A DNA stretch of 64,000 nt from an uncultured Oscillospiraceae bacterium (GCA_934573735.1 CAKTMC010000005.1:41661-105660); one strand, 5' to 3'; shown: positions 50,150 to 59,083, counted from the stretch's first letter. Notes: generated from the letters alone by a model not told the origin. Numbers and translations are program-made.

Positions 50150-51685
50150 ATAAAAATAAGAGAGCTTGAAAACAAGCGGACGGCGATAACGGAAAAAATC
50201 GTAGAGTCCGCACTGTCCGTTCTGCCCATTGCGCTCATCGTTGTGCTGCTGTGCCTTGCAATAACGCCGATGCGCCCGGATCTGCTGCTTTGCTTTTTGA
50301 TAGGCGCCGTGATGCTTACCGTCGGCATGGGACTCTTTTCCCTCGGCGCGGAGCAGTCGATGACTCCTATCGGCAGTAAAATCGGCACATCCCTGACCAG
50401 AACAAAGAATATGCCGCTTATACTCGGCGTAAGCTTCCTGCTCGGCTTTGCCATCACGGTTGCCGAGCCGGATCTACAGGTGCTCGCGCAGACCGTGCCG
50501 CATATCAAAAGCAGCGTCCTTCTCATCACCGTCGGCGTTGGCGTGGGACTATTTATGGCCGTGTGCATGCTCCGTATTCTCACCGGCGCGTCACTGCGCT
50601 GGATTTTGATAGTATGCTATGCCATAATTTTTGCGCTTGCCGCATTTACCGACCGTGATTTTCTCGGTATCGCGTTTGACTCCGGCGGCGTTACCACAGG
50701 TCCCATGACCGTGCCCTTTATCCTCGCCATGGGCTTGGGCGTTTCCAAGGTCAGAAGTGACGCGAGCGCAGAGGCGGACAGCTTCGGTCTTGTCGCGCTG
50801 TGCTCCATCGGACCTATTCTTTCCGTGCTGCTGCTCGGCTTCTTCTCCGAAAGCGGCAGCGCCGTCGTGGATATCAGCGCCGCGGCATATTCGGACACCA
50901 CCGGCATAGGCTGCGCCTTTCTTGCCGCCATTCCTGTCTACATGAAGGAAATGGCAATTGCAATGCTGCCCATAGCCGCAATATTCCTCGTCTTTCAGCT
51001 TGCGCTGCTGCACCTCAACCGCCGCAGCCTTGCAAAGATTTTGATAGGAATACTCTATACCTACGCAGGTCTTGTGCTCTTCCTTACGGGCGTAAACATC
51101 GGCTTCTCCGCCCTCGGCGCAGAGCTCGGCGCTGCACTTGCATCGGGTGCGCGCTGGCTTCTCGTCCCGCTTGCGATGCTGCTCGGCTGGTTTATTATCT
51201 CGGCGGAGCCTGCCGTCAGCGTGCTTGAAAACCAAATCGAGGAGGTCAGCGCCGGTGCGATACCCGGAAAGGCGATAAAATTCAGCCTCTCCGTCGCAAT
51301 CGCGCTTGCAATGGGCATATCCATGCTCCGCGTCCTGACCGGGATATCCATACTCTGGTTTCTCATTCCGGGCTATGCGCTTGCGCTCGGGCTGTCGTTT
51401 TTCGTGCCGGATATCTATACTGCCATCGCATTTGACTCCGGCGGCGTCGCCTCGGGTCCGATGACCGCGACCTTTATGCTGCAATTTGTCATGGGCGCAA
51501 GCATCGCCCTCGGCGGCAATGTCCTGCGTGATGCCTTCGGAGTCGTGGCAATGGTTGCAATGCTGCCGCTGCTGTCAATTCAGCTTGTCGGCTTTATCTT
51601 CGAGCGCCGCGCCAAGGCCGCAAGAGCAGCCGAGGTCTATGGCGACTTCGATATAATAGAGCTTTGGGAAGGAGCGGGAGCATGA
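50150..51685 (+). CDS. DUF1538 membrane protein, duplicated; non-standard start
   Basis: About 511 residues with roughly 12 membrane helices in two similar halves. Each half contains the motif AFDSGGVxxGPMT (DNA near 50671 and 51428), followed by a conserved segment ending in a GFxxE helix. This is DUF1538, a family of unknown transporters. The frame shows no ATG, GTG or TTG before a GTG at 50243, which would cut into the first helix. A strong AAGGAG (50137-50142) instead stands before ATT (50147) and ATA (50150), and the coding character continues up to there. I therefore begin at ATA; an AUU start or a mutated ATG are alternatives. Its stop overlaps the PII-like gene (ATGA), implying a regulated transporter. 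Confidence 0.75.
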   Translation: MKIRELENKRTAITEKIVESALSVLPIALIVVLLCLAITPMRPDLLLCFLIGAVMLTVGMGLFSLGAEQSMTPIGSKIGTSLTRTKNMPLILGVSFLLGFAITVAEPDLQVLAQTVPHIKSSVLLITVGVGVGLFMAVCMLRILTGASLRWILIVCYAIIFALAAFTDRDFLGIAFDSGGVTTGPMTVPFILAMGLGVSKVRSDASAEADSFGLVALCSIGPILSVLLLGFFSESGSAVVDISAAAYSDTTGIGCAFLAAIPVYMKEMAIAMLPIAAIFLVFQLALLHLNRRSLAKILIGILYTYAGLVLFLTGVNIGFSALGAELGAALASGARWLLVPLAMLLGWFIISAEPAVSVLENQIEEVSAGAIPGKAIKFSLSVAIALAMGISMLRVLTGISILWFLIPGYALALGLSFFVPDIYTAIAFDSGGVASGPMTATFMLQFVMGASIALGGNVLRDAFGVVAMVAMLPLLSIQLVGFIFERRAKAARAAEVYGDFDIIELWEGAGA

Positions 51686-52353
51686 ACTATGTCATATCTA
51701 TAATAAAGCCCGAGGCGCTTGACACACTTACGGAAATATGCGAGGAGCTTTCGCTTCCGCTGAGCGTAGCGCTGCACGGCGAGGGCACCGCAATACCGAG
51801 TATGCGCGATTTGCTCGGCATAGACTCAAACGAAAAGCGCATAGTCCTGACGCCGGCAAACGAGGAAAAAACCGCGCAGCTCATAGCGGCGCAAAGGCGA
51901 TATCTGCATCTCGGCGTACCGGGGCACGGCTTCGTTATCGCCGTACCCATAAAAAGTGTTGGAGGAGGAAAAGCCGTGGCATATCTTAACGGAGACGGCA
52001 AAAACGCAAAATATACCCCCGCGATAAATTACGCCTATGAGCTTATCGTCGCTATATCGAACGAGGGCAGCACTGACCTTGTTATGAACGCCGCCAGAGC
52101 CGCAGGTGCGCGCGGCGGCACGGTGCTGCACGGCAAGGGCACGGGCGCAAAGGACGCGGCAAAGTTCTATAATATCTCGATAGCCGACGAGAAGGAGGTC
52201 ATCCTCATCGTCTCTGCGGCGGAGCAGAAGGCGGAGATAATGCGCGCCATACTCGAAAAGGCAGGTCCCGGCAGTAAGGCGGGAACGATAGTGTTCTCTC
52301 TCCCGACCACCGCAGTCGCCGGCTTCGGTGTGCTTGAGCAGGAGAGCCTATAA
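51682..52353 (+). CDS. Tandem PII-like signalling protein
   Basis: A 223-residue protein of two PII-like ferredoxin-fold halves. Half one starts MNYVISIIKPEALDTLTEIC and has ALHGEGTAIPSMRDLLGI; half two starts YELIVAISNEGSTDLVMNAA and has VLHGKGTGAKDAAKFYNI. The repeated HGxGT and the following strands show an internal duplication. PII proteins bind nucleotides and 2-oxoglutarate, bicarbonate or similar effectors and gate membrane transporters. The typical uridylylated tyrosine of GlnB is not evident. The ATG overlaps the DUF1538 stop by 4 bp, so the transporter is its probable target. Confidence 0.83.
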   Translation: MNYVISIIKPEALDTLTEICEELSLPLSVALHGEGTAIPSMRDLLGIDSNEKRIVLTPANEEKTAQLIAAQRRYLHLGVPGHGFVIAVPIKSVGGGKAVAYLNGDGKNAKYTPAINYAYELIVAISNEGSTDLVMNAARAAGARGGTVLHGKGTGAKDAAKFYNISIADEKEVILIVSAAEQKAEIMRAILEKAGPGSKAGTIVFSLPTTAVAGFGVLEQESL

Positions 52354-52357
52354 GCTT

Positions 52358-52392
52358 AAAACCCATGAATTTCGATGAAATTCATGGGTTTT
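52358..52392. terminator. Bidirectional terminator, PII-like and helicase genes
   Basis: A 16-bp perfect stem AAAACCCATGAATTTC/GAAATTCATGGGTTTT with a 3-nt loop between convergent genes. T-runs lie on the proper side for both strands. Confidence 0.92.
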
Positions 52393-52394
52393 AA

Positions 52395-54500
52395 TTATTT
52401 TTCTATGCTGATTAGCCCTGCCTTATAGCAGTAATCGAGATTTATTTTTATCTCGCGGTCAGCAAACCTGACCTTCAAAATCGCGCCGTCGGACGCAATT
52501 ATCTTCCCCCGGCCGAAGTTTTTATGCCGCAGCACCGCAGCGGGCTTAAATTCCGCCGTGCTCCCCGTCGCGGCGCTTTTCGCCCTCGGCGGAGCTATTC
52601 TAATTTTCTCCGGCGGCTTTTGCGGCGCACTCCGTCGCGGCGGTGCCGTAAACTGAGATATAAAAACGGAATCCGGCTGCCTGTCATAGCACATTAAAAT
52701 AAGCTCATTTTTCGCCCGCGTAGCCCCGACGTAAAACAGCCGCCGCTCCTCCTCGAGCGCACGGCGCTGCTCGGGCTTGAGCTGCGCATCCGGCGCACAG
52801 GGCAGGGAGGGCAGTATGCCGTCAAGCGCGTCGATAAGTATAACACGCTCATATTCAAGACCCTTGCTGCTGTGAATGGTGCTCAGCGTCAGCGGACAGT
52901 CAGCCGAACCGCCGCCCGAGGCGATTTTTTGCAGTGCGGCGAGTCTTTCCAAGAGACTTGCCGCGCTTTTCTCGCGCACGGCGATCTGTGAGAGCAAAAA
53001 CAGGCGCTCCGTGTCGCCGTCGGTGCGGAGAATATAACCGCCGTAGCCCATTTTATAGCGTATCTCGTTTAGCGCCTCTATCGCAGTCATTGAAGGGAGC
53101 GAATTGAAGCTCTGCTCAAGCTCCTCAATCCTGTCGTGATAGGCTCGCGGCTTATCCTTGGCCGCAAGGTGCAGAGCCTTAATAAGCGATTTTGCCTTGC
53201 CGTCGCTGCACAATGCCGCCGCCCTCTCCGCCATCTGCCTTGTGACGGCAAGCCCCAGCTTATAATACACGCGCATAAAGGCTTCCGTATCGGTCTGGCA
53301 GAGCGCAAGCCTTATGATATCGCATACGCCGTTTACCGTGCGGTTTGAGAAAAATTTCTCGTCGGAGCGCGCATATCGAAAGGCTATGCCGCGCCGGTCA
53401 AGCCAGTCGATAAGCGGCACGGCGCTGTCGTTATTGCGGTAAAGCACCGCCGTTTGACGCTGCGGAGCGCTTGCTATAAGTCGGCATATCTGCCCGTATT
53501 GTGCGCTGCGGTCGCTTAGCTCCAGCTTTTGCAGCACTCCCCCGCTCTCTCTGACCGCCCGCATATGCTTTGCGCGGCGCATGGTGTTTCGGGCTATAAA
53601 TCTGTCCGCCGCCGCAACTATCTCGGGCGCGGAGCGGTAGTTTTTCTCAAGAAAAAGAACCTTTGCGCCCGGATAATCCTGCTCAAAGCTCATGAGCGCG
53701 TCAGGATAAGCTGCGCGAAAGCCGTATATACTCTGATCCTCATCGCCCACCATGAAAAGCCGCCCCTGCTCCAAGCTCAAAAGACGAATTATCTCATGCT
53801 GTATGCGCGAGCTGTCCTGCGCCTCGTCTACGCAGACATAGCGGCACTGCCTCTGAAAATAGGCGCGGATATCCGGATAACGCAGAAGTATAGTCCTCGC
53901 GTAGACAAGCTGGTCGTCATAGTCCATAAGCCTGCGGCGCTTCATCTCCGCTATGTACTCGTCATAAAGCGGCGCAATATCCAGCCCGTTCATAGACAGC
54001 TCCTCAAGCTCCGAGCGCGGCAGACGCATATTCTTCACATAGGTAATTGCGGTTTCAAGGTTTTTTATATCCCCGTCATCGGGAAATTCCCGGCGCACAC
54101 GCTGGAATATCCGCGTCAGAAGCCTGAGCTTATCGTCACTGCCTATAAGCTCAAAGACCTCATGCCCCGTCGCCTGATAATACCGGTTTATGACCGCAAC
54201 GCAAAAGCTGTTTATCGTCCTGAACGAAAGGCGCGAGGCGTATTCGTCGCCGAAAATCGAGCGGAAGCGGGCACGCATATCGGCGCTTGCGGCGACGGTA
54301 TAGGTCATTGTGAGTATGCTCTCCGGCGGCACGCCGAGCCCGTAGACAAGCCAGCCTACCCGCGTCACGAGCGTTGTAGTCTTGCCGCTTCCCGGCACGG
54401 CAAGCAGAAGCACGGGACAGTCCGTCTGCCGTACCGCCTGCTCCTGCTGTGCATTGAGATTTATATTAAATTGTTGCTTAAATTCTTCGTATGATATCAT
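52395..54500 (-). CDS. UvrD/PcrA-like ATP-dependent DNA helicase
   Basis: A 701-residue SF1A helicase. Motifs in order: Q-motif LNAQQEQAVRQ, Walker A AVPGSGKTTTLVTRV, Walker B VDEAQDSS, GDEDQSIYGFRAAYP, LEKNYRSAPEIV, STIHSSKGLEYERVILID and LFYVGATRAKNEL. The C-terminus (GRGKIIASDGAILKVRFADR) is a Tudor-like fold as in PcrA. It is shorter than PcrA/UvrD (about 720-750), so it may be a second, specialised UvrD-type helicase. Start chosen at the Met beginning ISYEEFKQQF. It lies 4 bp after the LprI-domain gene. Confidence 0.9.
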   Translation of the reverse strand: MISYEEFKQQFNINLNAQQEQAVRQTDCPVLLLAVPGSGKTTTLVTRVGWLVYGLGVPPESILTMTYTVAASADMRARFRSIFGDEYASRLSFRTINSFCVAVINRYYQATGHEVFELIGSDDKLRLLTRIFQRVRREFPDDGDIKNLETAITYVKNMRLPRSELEELSMNGLDIAPLYDEYIAEMKRRRLMDYDDQLVYARTILLRYPDIRAYFQRQCRYVCVDEAQDSSRIQHEIIRLLSLEQGRLFMVGDEDQSIYGFRAAYPDALMSFEQDYPGAKVLFLEKNYRSAPEIVAAADRFIARNTMRRAKHMRAVRESGGVLQKLELSDRSAQYGQICRLIASAPQRQTAVLYRNNDSAVPLIDWLDRRGIAFRYARSDEKFFSNRTVNGVCDIIRLALCQTDTEAFMRVYYKLGLAVTRQMAERAAALCSDGKAKSLIKALHLAAKDKPRAYHDRIEELEQSFNSLPSMTAIEALNEIRYKMGYGGYILRTDGDTERLFLLSQIAVREKSAASLLERLAALQKIASGGGSADCPLTLSTIHSSKGLEYERVILIDALDGILPSLPCAPDAQLKPEQRRALEEERRLFYVGATRAKNELILMCYDRQPDSVFISQFTAPPRRSAPQKPPEKIRIAPPRAKSAATGSTAEFKPAAVLRHKNFGRGKIIASDGAILKVRFADREIKINLDYCYKAGLISIEK

Positions 54501-54504
54501 TAGC

Positions 54505-55794
54505 TCAGTTGACCATGCCAATCAGTACATAAACGCGCTCTTCCGTCTGCCGTGAGCCCTCACTGATGCGCGCAAGTCCCGCTCCGGTGCCGCCCTGAAA
54601 CTCCGCCCCGGCAGCATCCACCGCGGCATCCCGCTCCTGAATCCAGCGTATCTCCTCTGCCTTCAGGCGCTCAAATTCGTCCGACGGAAGGGTATCACGG
54701 AGATAGCGATAAACCTCATTGAGCAGCGCATCCCATTTTTCATAAAACCGGGAGGCACTCTCCGACATCTCATAATTTGAATAATTTGATGTATTCTCCG
54801 CCTTCATCTCGGCGCGTATCGCCTCGGCCTTTGCCGTAAACTCGGCGCGCTTATCCGAGACCGGCGCGGCCTTTGCTTCTTCAACATAATAGCTCAAAAG
54901 CTGATAGCTCGGCCCGCCGTCGGATTTAGTATAGGGTCTGACCTGCGCCGTGCCGCCTTCAACTAAGCTTACCGCCGGGCGGTGCTGCATAATGTTCTCC
55001 GGGCGCATAGCGTATATGCTCCGTGTCAAGCCGTTGGTATGATACTCCTCGATATCAAGCTCATATACCTTGAATTCCGCAGTGATGCTGCCATCGGAAT
55101 TTTTATACGCATTGCTCACTATGCTAAAGCGATTATATGCCTCGCCGATGCCCCAGCTATAATTACAGAAGTAACCGTCAATATATTTATAGCTGCGCTG
55201 CGCCCCGGAAACAATGCCGCTATAGTCCTTAGGCTCTAAGGATACGCCGAAGTAGCGTTCAAGGCAGTTCTGCGCGCTTGCATTTGAAAAGCGCTGCGCA
55301 TTATCGCTCGAATAGCTTATCTCCGAATTATTATTGATGAACAAATGCCGGTCTACATACCATAAAAGCTCTGCGCCCGTGGCATATGCCGGAGTAAAGG
55401 ACGGCATAAAGACCTCGGAGAAATTCGACAGGAACAGATTAAGCCGGGTTTTCTGGTCCTCCGTCCAGCGTGAATAATCATCCGGCATTACCGGGGCGAT
55501 GGAGGGATCCTGCGCGGGGTTAACAGTCACATCATATGAGACCGGCTCCAAGGAATCGTTATCGTCCGAATCGGCATCCTCCGAAACGACCTCATCCGAA
55601 GCAAACACGACCTCGGCTGTCTCCGTCTGTTCAGCATCAAGTGTATCGTTTAGCGGCATATCTTGCGCATCATTCGTTCGCACTCCGACATTAGAAACGA
55701 TAATTATAAGAAGAATTGCAGTCAAAGACAAGGCTAAGTCAATGAGTGTGCTTGAAACAAGAGGCTTCAAGCCTTCTCTGCCCGATTTTCTCAC
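54505..55794 (-). CDS. Membrane-anchored LprI-domain protein
   Basis: A 429-residue extracytoplasmic protein of unknown role. One N-terminal membrane helix (about 16-36, LIDLALSLTAILLIIIVSNV) is followed by an acidic low-complexity linker (Asp/Glu/Ser-rich, about 45-95) and a folded middle part. A C-terminal domain resembles the LprI/DUF1311 family (AEEIRWIQERDAAVDAAGAE), named for lysozyme inhibition in Mycobacterium. The frame extends to an ATG at 55821, but that lies on the -10 box. The GTG at 55794 with GGGGGAG 5 nt upstream is the likely start. Confidence 0.72.
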   Translation of the reverse strand: MRKSGREGLKPLVSSTLIDLALSLTAILLIIIVSNVGVRTNDAQDMPLNDTLDAEQTETAEVVFASDEVVSEDADSDDNDSLEPVSYDVTVNPAQDPSIAPVMPDDYSRWTEDQKTRLNLFLSNFSEVFMPSFTPAYATGAELLWYVDRHLFINNNSEISYSSDNAQRFSNASAQNCLERYFGVSLEPKDYSGIVSGAQRSYKYIDGYFCNYSWGIGEAYNRFSIVSNAYKNSDGSITAEFKVYELDIEEYHTNGLTRSIYAMRPENIMQHRPAVSLVEGGTAQVRPYTKSDGGPSYQLLSYYVEEAKAAPVSDKRAEFTAKAEAIRAEMKAENTSNYSNYEMSESASRFYEKWDALLNEVYRYLRDTLPSDEFERLKAEEIRWIQERDAAVDAAGAEFQGGTGAGLARISEGSRQTEERVYVLIGMVN

Positions 55795-55819
55795 AATATC
55801 TCCCCCAAAGTTTTTTCCC

Positions 55820-55828
55820 ATTATATCA
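55820..55828 (-). promoter_or_regulatory. Extended -10 promoter of the LprI-domain gene
   Basis: TGATATAAT (extended -10, TGnTATAAT) on the minus strand, 26 bp before the GTG start. No clear -35 box. Confidence 0.55.
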
Positions 55829-55904
55829 CGTCCCGCGCCTCAATAAAAGCTCAAATATGACAAATTTCCCCGGAAAGACGATTTTCCGGGGAAATAAACA
55901 TAAT

Positions 55905-56702
55905 TCAATGCGACAGCAGCATCCTGTCATTATCCAGCGCCTTGCCCGTGCCCGCCTTGAAGCGCGCTACCAGATCGTCAACCGTCATGCCGCTGCGATC
56001 CCCGCCGCAGACATCCATAACGATGCGCCCGTCCGCCATCATCAAGGTACGGTTGCCGAGCTCAAGCGCCTGCGTCATATTGTGCGTGACCATGAGACAG
56101 GTGATGTGGCTTTCCGCAACTATCCTGCTTGTAAGCTCAAGCACCTTTTCCGCCGTCGCGGGGTCGAGCGCCGCGGTATGCTCATCTAGGAGCAAGAGCT
56201 GCGGCGGCACCATCGTCGCCATCAAAAGCGTAAGCGCCTGACGCTGACCGCCGGAGAGCAGTCCCACCGGCTGACGCATCCTGTCCTCAAGCCCCATATC
56301 CAACAGTGAGAGCTGCGCGCGGAATTTCTCCTTATCCGCCTTGGAAATGCGGCTGAACGGATTTCCGTGCGAGGCGCGGAGATAGGCCAGCGCAAGGTTT
56401 TCCTCGATCGTCATATGCGGCGCTGTGCCTCGGAGCGGATCTTGAAACAGACGTCCGATAACGCGGCTGCGCTGATGCTCCTGCACAAAGGTGATATCTC
56501 TGCCGCCGAGTGCGATGCTGCCGCTGTCCACATAAAAGCAGCCCGCGATGGCGTTAAAGAGCGTCGATTTTCCTGCGCCGTTTGAACCGACTATCGTAGC
56601 AAAGTCGCCCGGCTCAAGATGCAATGAAAGCTCTGTCAAAGCGCGCTTTTCGTTTACCGTGCCGGGGTTGAAGGTCTTTGATATATTTTTTATCTCAAGC
56701 AT
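55905..56702 (-). CDS. trpZ: ABC transporter ATPase, tryptophan importer
   Basis: A 265-residue ABC ATPase with Walker A GSNGAGKSTLFNAIAG, signature LLSGGQRQALTLLMA and Walker B LLLLDEHTAALDP. It is the last gene of the T-box-controlled importer and starts 1 bp after the permease. The family is close to the ATPases of branched-chain-amino-acid-type importers. The tryptophan assignment comes from the UGG T-box, not from this protein alone. Confidence 0.85.
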   Translation of the reverse strand: MLEIKNISKTFNPGTVNEKRALTELSLHLEPGDFATIVGSNGAGKSTLFNAIAGCFYVDSGSIALGGRDITFVQEHQRSRVIGRLFQDPLRGTAPHMTIEENLALAYLRASHGNPFSRISKADKEKFRAQLSLLDMGLEDRMRQPVGLLSGGQRQALTLLMATMVPPQLLLLDEHTAALDPATAEKVLELTSRIVAESHITCLMVTHNMTQALELGNRTLMMADGRIVMDVCGGDRSGMTVDDLVARFKAGTGKALDNDRMLLSH

Positions 56703-56703
56703 A

Positions 56704-57609
56704 TTAAGCCCCTCCCCTCTTCGCCGCGAGTCTGCGCCGCTGGAAGGCCACCCACTTCTTTATGCCGGGAGCCGCGATAGCAAGCGCGACAATGACCGCC
56801 GTTAAAAGCTTCAAACATTCGACGGGCACGACCTTCGTATAGAAAACTATAGCGTAGATAAAGCGATACACGACCGAGCCGAGAATGACGGCGATAACTC
56901 CCTTGGTGACGCTGCGCCGGCCGAGCAGGGTCTCGCCGATTATAAGGCAGGCAAGCCCGATGACGACTATGCCCGTGCCGGAGTTTATATCCACGGTTTT
57001 CTGATATTGTCCGACTATCGCGCCGGAGAGCGCGGTAAGTGAGTTTGCAATGCAGAGCCCGACCGTTATCGTGAAGTTCGGGTTCAGGGACGAGGCGCGC
57101 ACCATGTCCTTATTATCACCGGTAGCACGAATGGAAAGACCGAGGCGCGTACCGAGGAAAAGTCTGAGGAGCAATGCCGCAAGTATAGTGATAAAGGCCG
57201 CAAGCAGCAGCTCATACCAGTCTCCGCCTATGCCGGTATCGCGCAGGAGCGTGAATATAGTTGTGCCGCCGAGGAGACTGAAGTTCGACTTCCAGCCCAT
57301 CGCCATAAGATTTATTGTATATAGCCCGGTGTTCGTGACTATACCGGCAAGTATTGACGGCACCTCGAGCCGCGTCTGCAAAAAGGCGGTGACGAAGCCC
57401 GCGCAGGCGCCCGCAAGCATGGCAGCCGGAAGCGCCAAAAACGGGTGCCCCGCTGCGGCAAGCGTAACGGAGACGGCAGCGCCGAGGACGAAGCAGCCGT
57501 CGGTCGTCATGTCGGCGATATCAAGAATACGATAGCTCAAAAACAGCGCCATCGCGACCAGCGCATACATAAAGCCAAGCTCAAGCGCGGTCTGGCTGAT
57601 TATCAGCAT
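56704..57609 (-). CDS. trpY: ABC transporter permease, tryptophan importer
   Basis: A 301-residue permease of the BPD_transp_2 type with about eight to nine membrane helices. Characteristic stretches are ADMTTDGCFVLGAAVSVTLA, RATGDNKDMVRASSLNPN and GLCIANSLTALSGAIVGQYQ. It is the single permease of the importer and probably works as a homodimer. AAAGGAGC precedes the ATG. Confidence 0.87.
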   Translation of the reverse strand: MLIISQTALELGFMYALVAMALFLSYRILDIADMTTDGCFVLGAAVSVTLAAAGHPFLALPAAMLAGACAGFVTAFLQTRLEVPSILAGIVTNTGLYTINLMAMGWKSNFSLLGGTTIFTLLRDTGIGGDWYELLLAAFITILAALLLRLFLGTRLGLSIRATGDNKDMVRASSLNPNFTITVGLCIANSLTALSGAIVGQYQKTVDINSGTGIVVIGLACLIIGETLLGRRSVTKGVIAVILGSVVYRFIYAIVFYTKVVPVECLKLLTAVIVALAIAAPGIKKWVAFQRRRLAAKRGGA

Positions 57610-57634
57610 CCGGAATTGCTCCTTTCATGCCCTT

Positions 57635-57654
57635 CCCCCGGCAAATGCCGGGGG
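57635..57654 (-). other. Intercistronic hairpin trpX-trpY
   Basis: A perfect 8-bp GC stem CCCCCGGC/GCCGGGGG with a 4-nt loop and no T-run, between the binding-protein and permease genes. Such hairpins commonly protect the upstream mRNA segment and raise binding-protein expression over the membrane parts. Confidence 0.7.
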
Positions 57655-57671
57655 ATAAGCTGTTATAATAT

Positions 57672-58682
57672 TTAGTCCTTGCTCGTTGTGACCTCAACTA
57701 TCTCGCCCATACCGGCAAAGGCGGAGTAGTCCGCGCCGAGCATGGCGGCAGTTTCGGTATTGACGGTGATGATGCCGCCGTCCATGAGGTAGTAATCCTC
57801 AAGCGCCTCGCCGGCTACGGCCTTCATGGCAAGCTCCGCGCTCTTGCGGCCAAGCTCGGTGTAGTTTACGCCGCAGGTGGCAAAGGCGCCGTTGCGGACA
57901 AAGGAGTCTGCGCCGGTGTAGTGCGGGATGCCGGCCTTCGCAAGATTTTCGTAAATGGCAAGCTCCGCCGCCATTATGACGTTATCCGTCGGGGTAAACA
58001 CCGCATCAACGCCTGCCGCGATAAGAGCGGAGGCTGCGGCAACGACCTCGTCATTGGTGTTTGCGGTCTGCTCGACGTATTCAATGCCCTTTGCCTCAAG
58101 CACGGTCTTTGCGTCTGCAATGGGAGTCGCGGAGTTCGGCTCGGAGAGGGAGTAGAGAAGTCCGACCTTTTTGATGTCGGGGTTTTGCGCAAGCATCATA
58201 TTGATGATAAACTCGGTGTTGAGTGCATCGCAGGTGCCGCTGACGTAGTCAATGCCGGTGAGCTTTGCACTCTCCGGGTCGGAAACTGCGGCGTACACGA
58301 CCTTAACGCCCGTGCCCTCAGCGGAGAGCGCCGCAACCTGCGCGGCAGTCGTCGCAATGGGGATGATAACATCGACCTTGTCGGCTATCGCTTGGTCGCA
58401 GAGCTGCTTGAGAATGGTCTGGTCGTTCTGACCGGAGCTGATACTGAACTCTATCTTCGCCTCGCCCGCCTCGTTCATCTCAGTCAGGCGCTCGGCGACG
58501 GCGTTTGCTATCTCGTCAAGCGAGGCATGGTCAAGCTGCTTTATGATGGCGATTTTTATCGTGCCATCATCGGCGGGCTTATCTCCGGCGGCAGAGCTTG
58601 CGCCGCAGGCAGCAAATGCCAGAGTCATAGCGCAGACAAGAAGGATTGCAAGGATTTTTCTGAGATTGTTCTTGGTTTTCAT
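57672..58682 (-). CDS. trpX: ABC transporter substrate-binding lipoprotein, tryptophan
   Basis: A 336-residue binding lipoprotein (PF04392-type). The signal peptide ends in the lipobox TLAFAAC with Cys26, followed by IKIAIIKQLDHASLDEIANAV, PIATTAAQVAALSAEGTGVK and a C-terminal CGVNYTELGRKSAELAMKA. GGAGG 8 nt before the ATG at 58682 sets the start; the frame is open further up only because it runs through the T-box. The Trp T-box upstream makes tryptophan the likely ligand, as in TrpXYZ systems described in Firmicutes. Confidence 0.88.
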   Translation of the reverse strand: MKTKNNLRKILAILLVCAMTLAFAACGASSAAGDKPADDGTIKIAIIKQLDHASLDEIANAVAERLTEMNEAGEAKIEFSISSGQNDQTILKQLCDQAIADKVDVIIPIATTAAQVAALSAEGTGVKVVYAAVSDPESAKLTGIDYVSGTCDALNTEFIINMMLAQNPDIKKVGLLYSLSEPNSATPIADAKTVLEAKGIEYVEQTANTNDEVVAAASALIAAGVDAVFTPTDNVIMAAELAIYENLAKAGIPHYTGADSFVRNGAFATCGVNYTELGRKSAELAMKAVAGEALEDYYLMDGGIITVNTETAAMLGADYSAFAGMGEIVEVTTSKD

Positions 58683-58760
58683 CGTGATTTCCTCCGATAA
58701 ATAATATGATATTTCGGGCGGCAGATGATCCGCCGGCTGCGCCGTGGCCGCACGGATATA

Positions 58761-59048
58761 AAAGAAAAAAAGCCCCTGCCCCATACACATGGGACAAAAG
58801 CCGTTCACTTCTGCGATACCACCCAAATTGACGTTAAAACGCCCGCTCGCTTACGCATACCATCATATGCGCCCCGATGGATAACGGGTGGGATACCCGT
58901 CGGTCCCTACTCGGCAAAGCCTTTCGGTCCGCCCTCAGAAGTCCATTCGCCAGCCGTCCGCCGCCCCGATCACACCATCCGGGACTCTCTGTGGGCTTTC
59001 CGCACCGGTTACTTCTCTCCGTCACAGGTTTGAATTGTTTTTACTTGT
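58761..59048 (-). promoter_or_regulatory. T-box riboswitch, tRNA-Trp (specifier UGG)
   Basis: On the minus strand the leader has all main T-box elements. In stem I, AGTA (near 59013) faces GAA, followed by the specifier TGG (58945-58943) and A. The AGAGAG and GGATGGTG loop elements lie between them. The T-box GGGTGGTATCGC (58824-58813) pairs with the NCCA end of uncharged tRNA. A terminator (GTCCCAT/ATGGGGC with flanking G-U pairs, then TTTTTTT, about 58802-58763) competes with the antiterminator. Uncharged tRNA-Trp should therefore switch on trpXYZ. Confidence 0.93.
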
Positions 59049-59055
59049 TGTGCGT

Positions 59056-59083
59056 ATTATAACACCGGGGAGAAAAATGTCAA
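59056..59083 (-). promoter_or_regulatory. Promoter of the T-box/trpXYZ operon
   Basis: Perfect TTGACA (59083-59078) and TATAAT (59061-59056) on the minus strand, 16 bp apart. The -35 overlaps the end of the preceding terminator stem. Confidence 0.88.

Noticed and set aside
58683..58826. Upstream extension of the substrate-binding protein frame by 48 codons
   Set aside because: This stretch is the T-box terminator and antiterminator. The signal peptide begins at 58682 behind a clear GGAGG.
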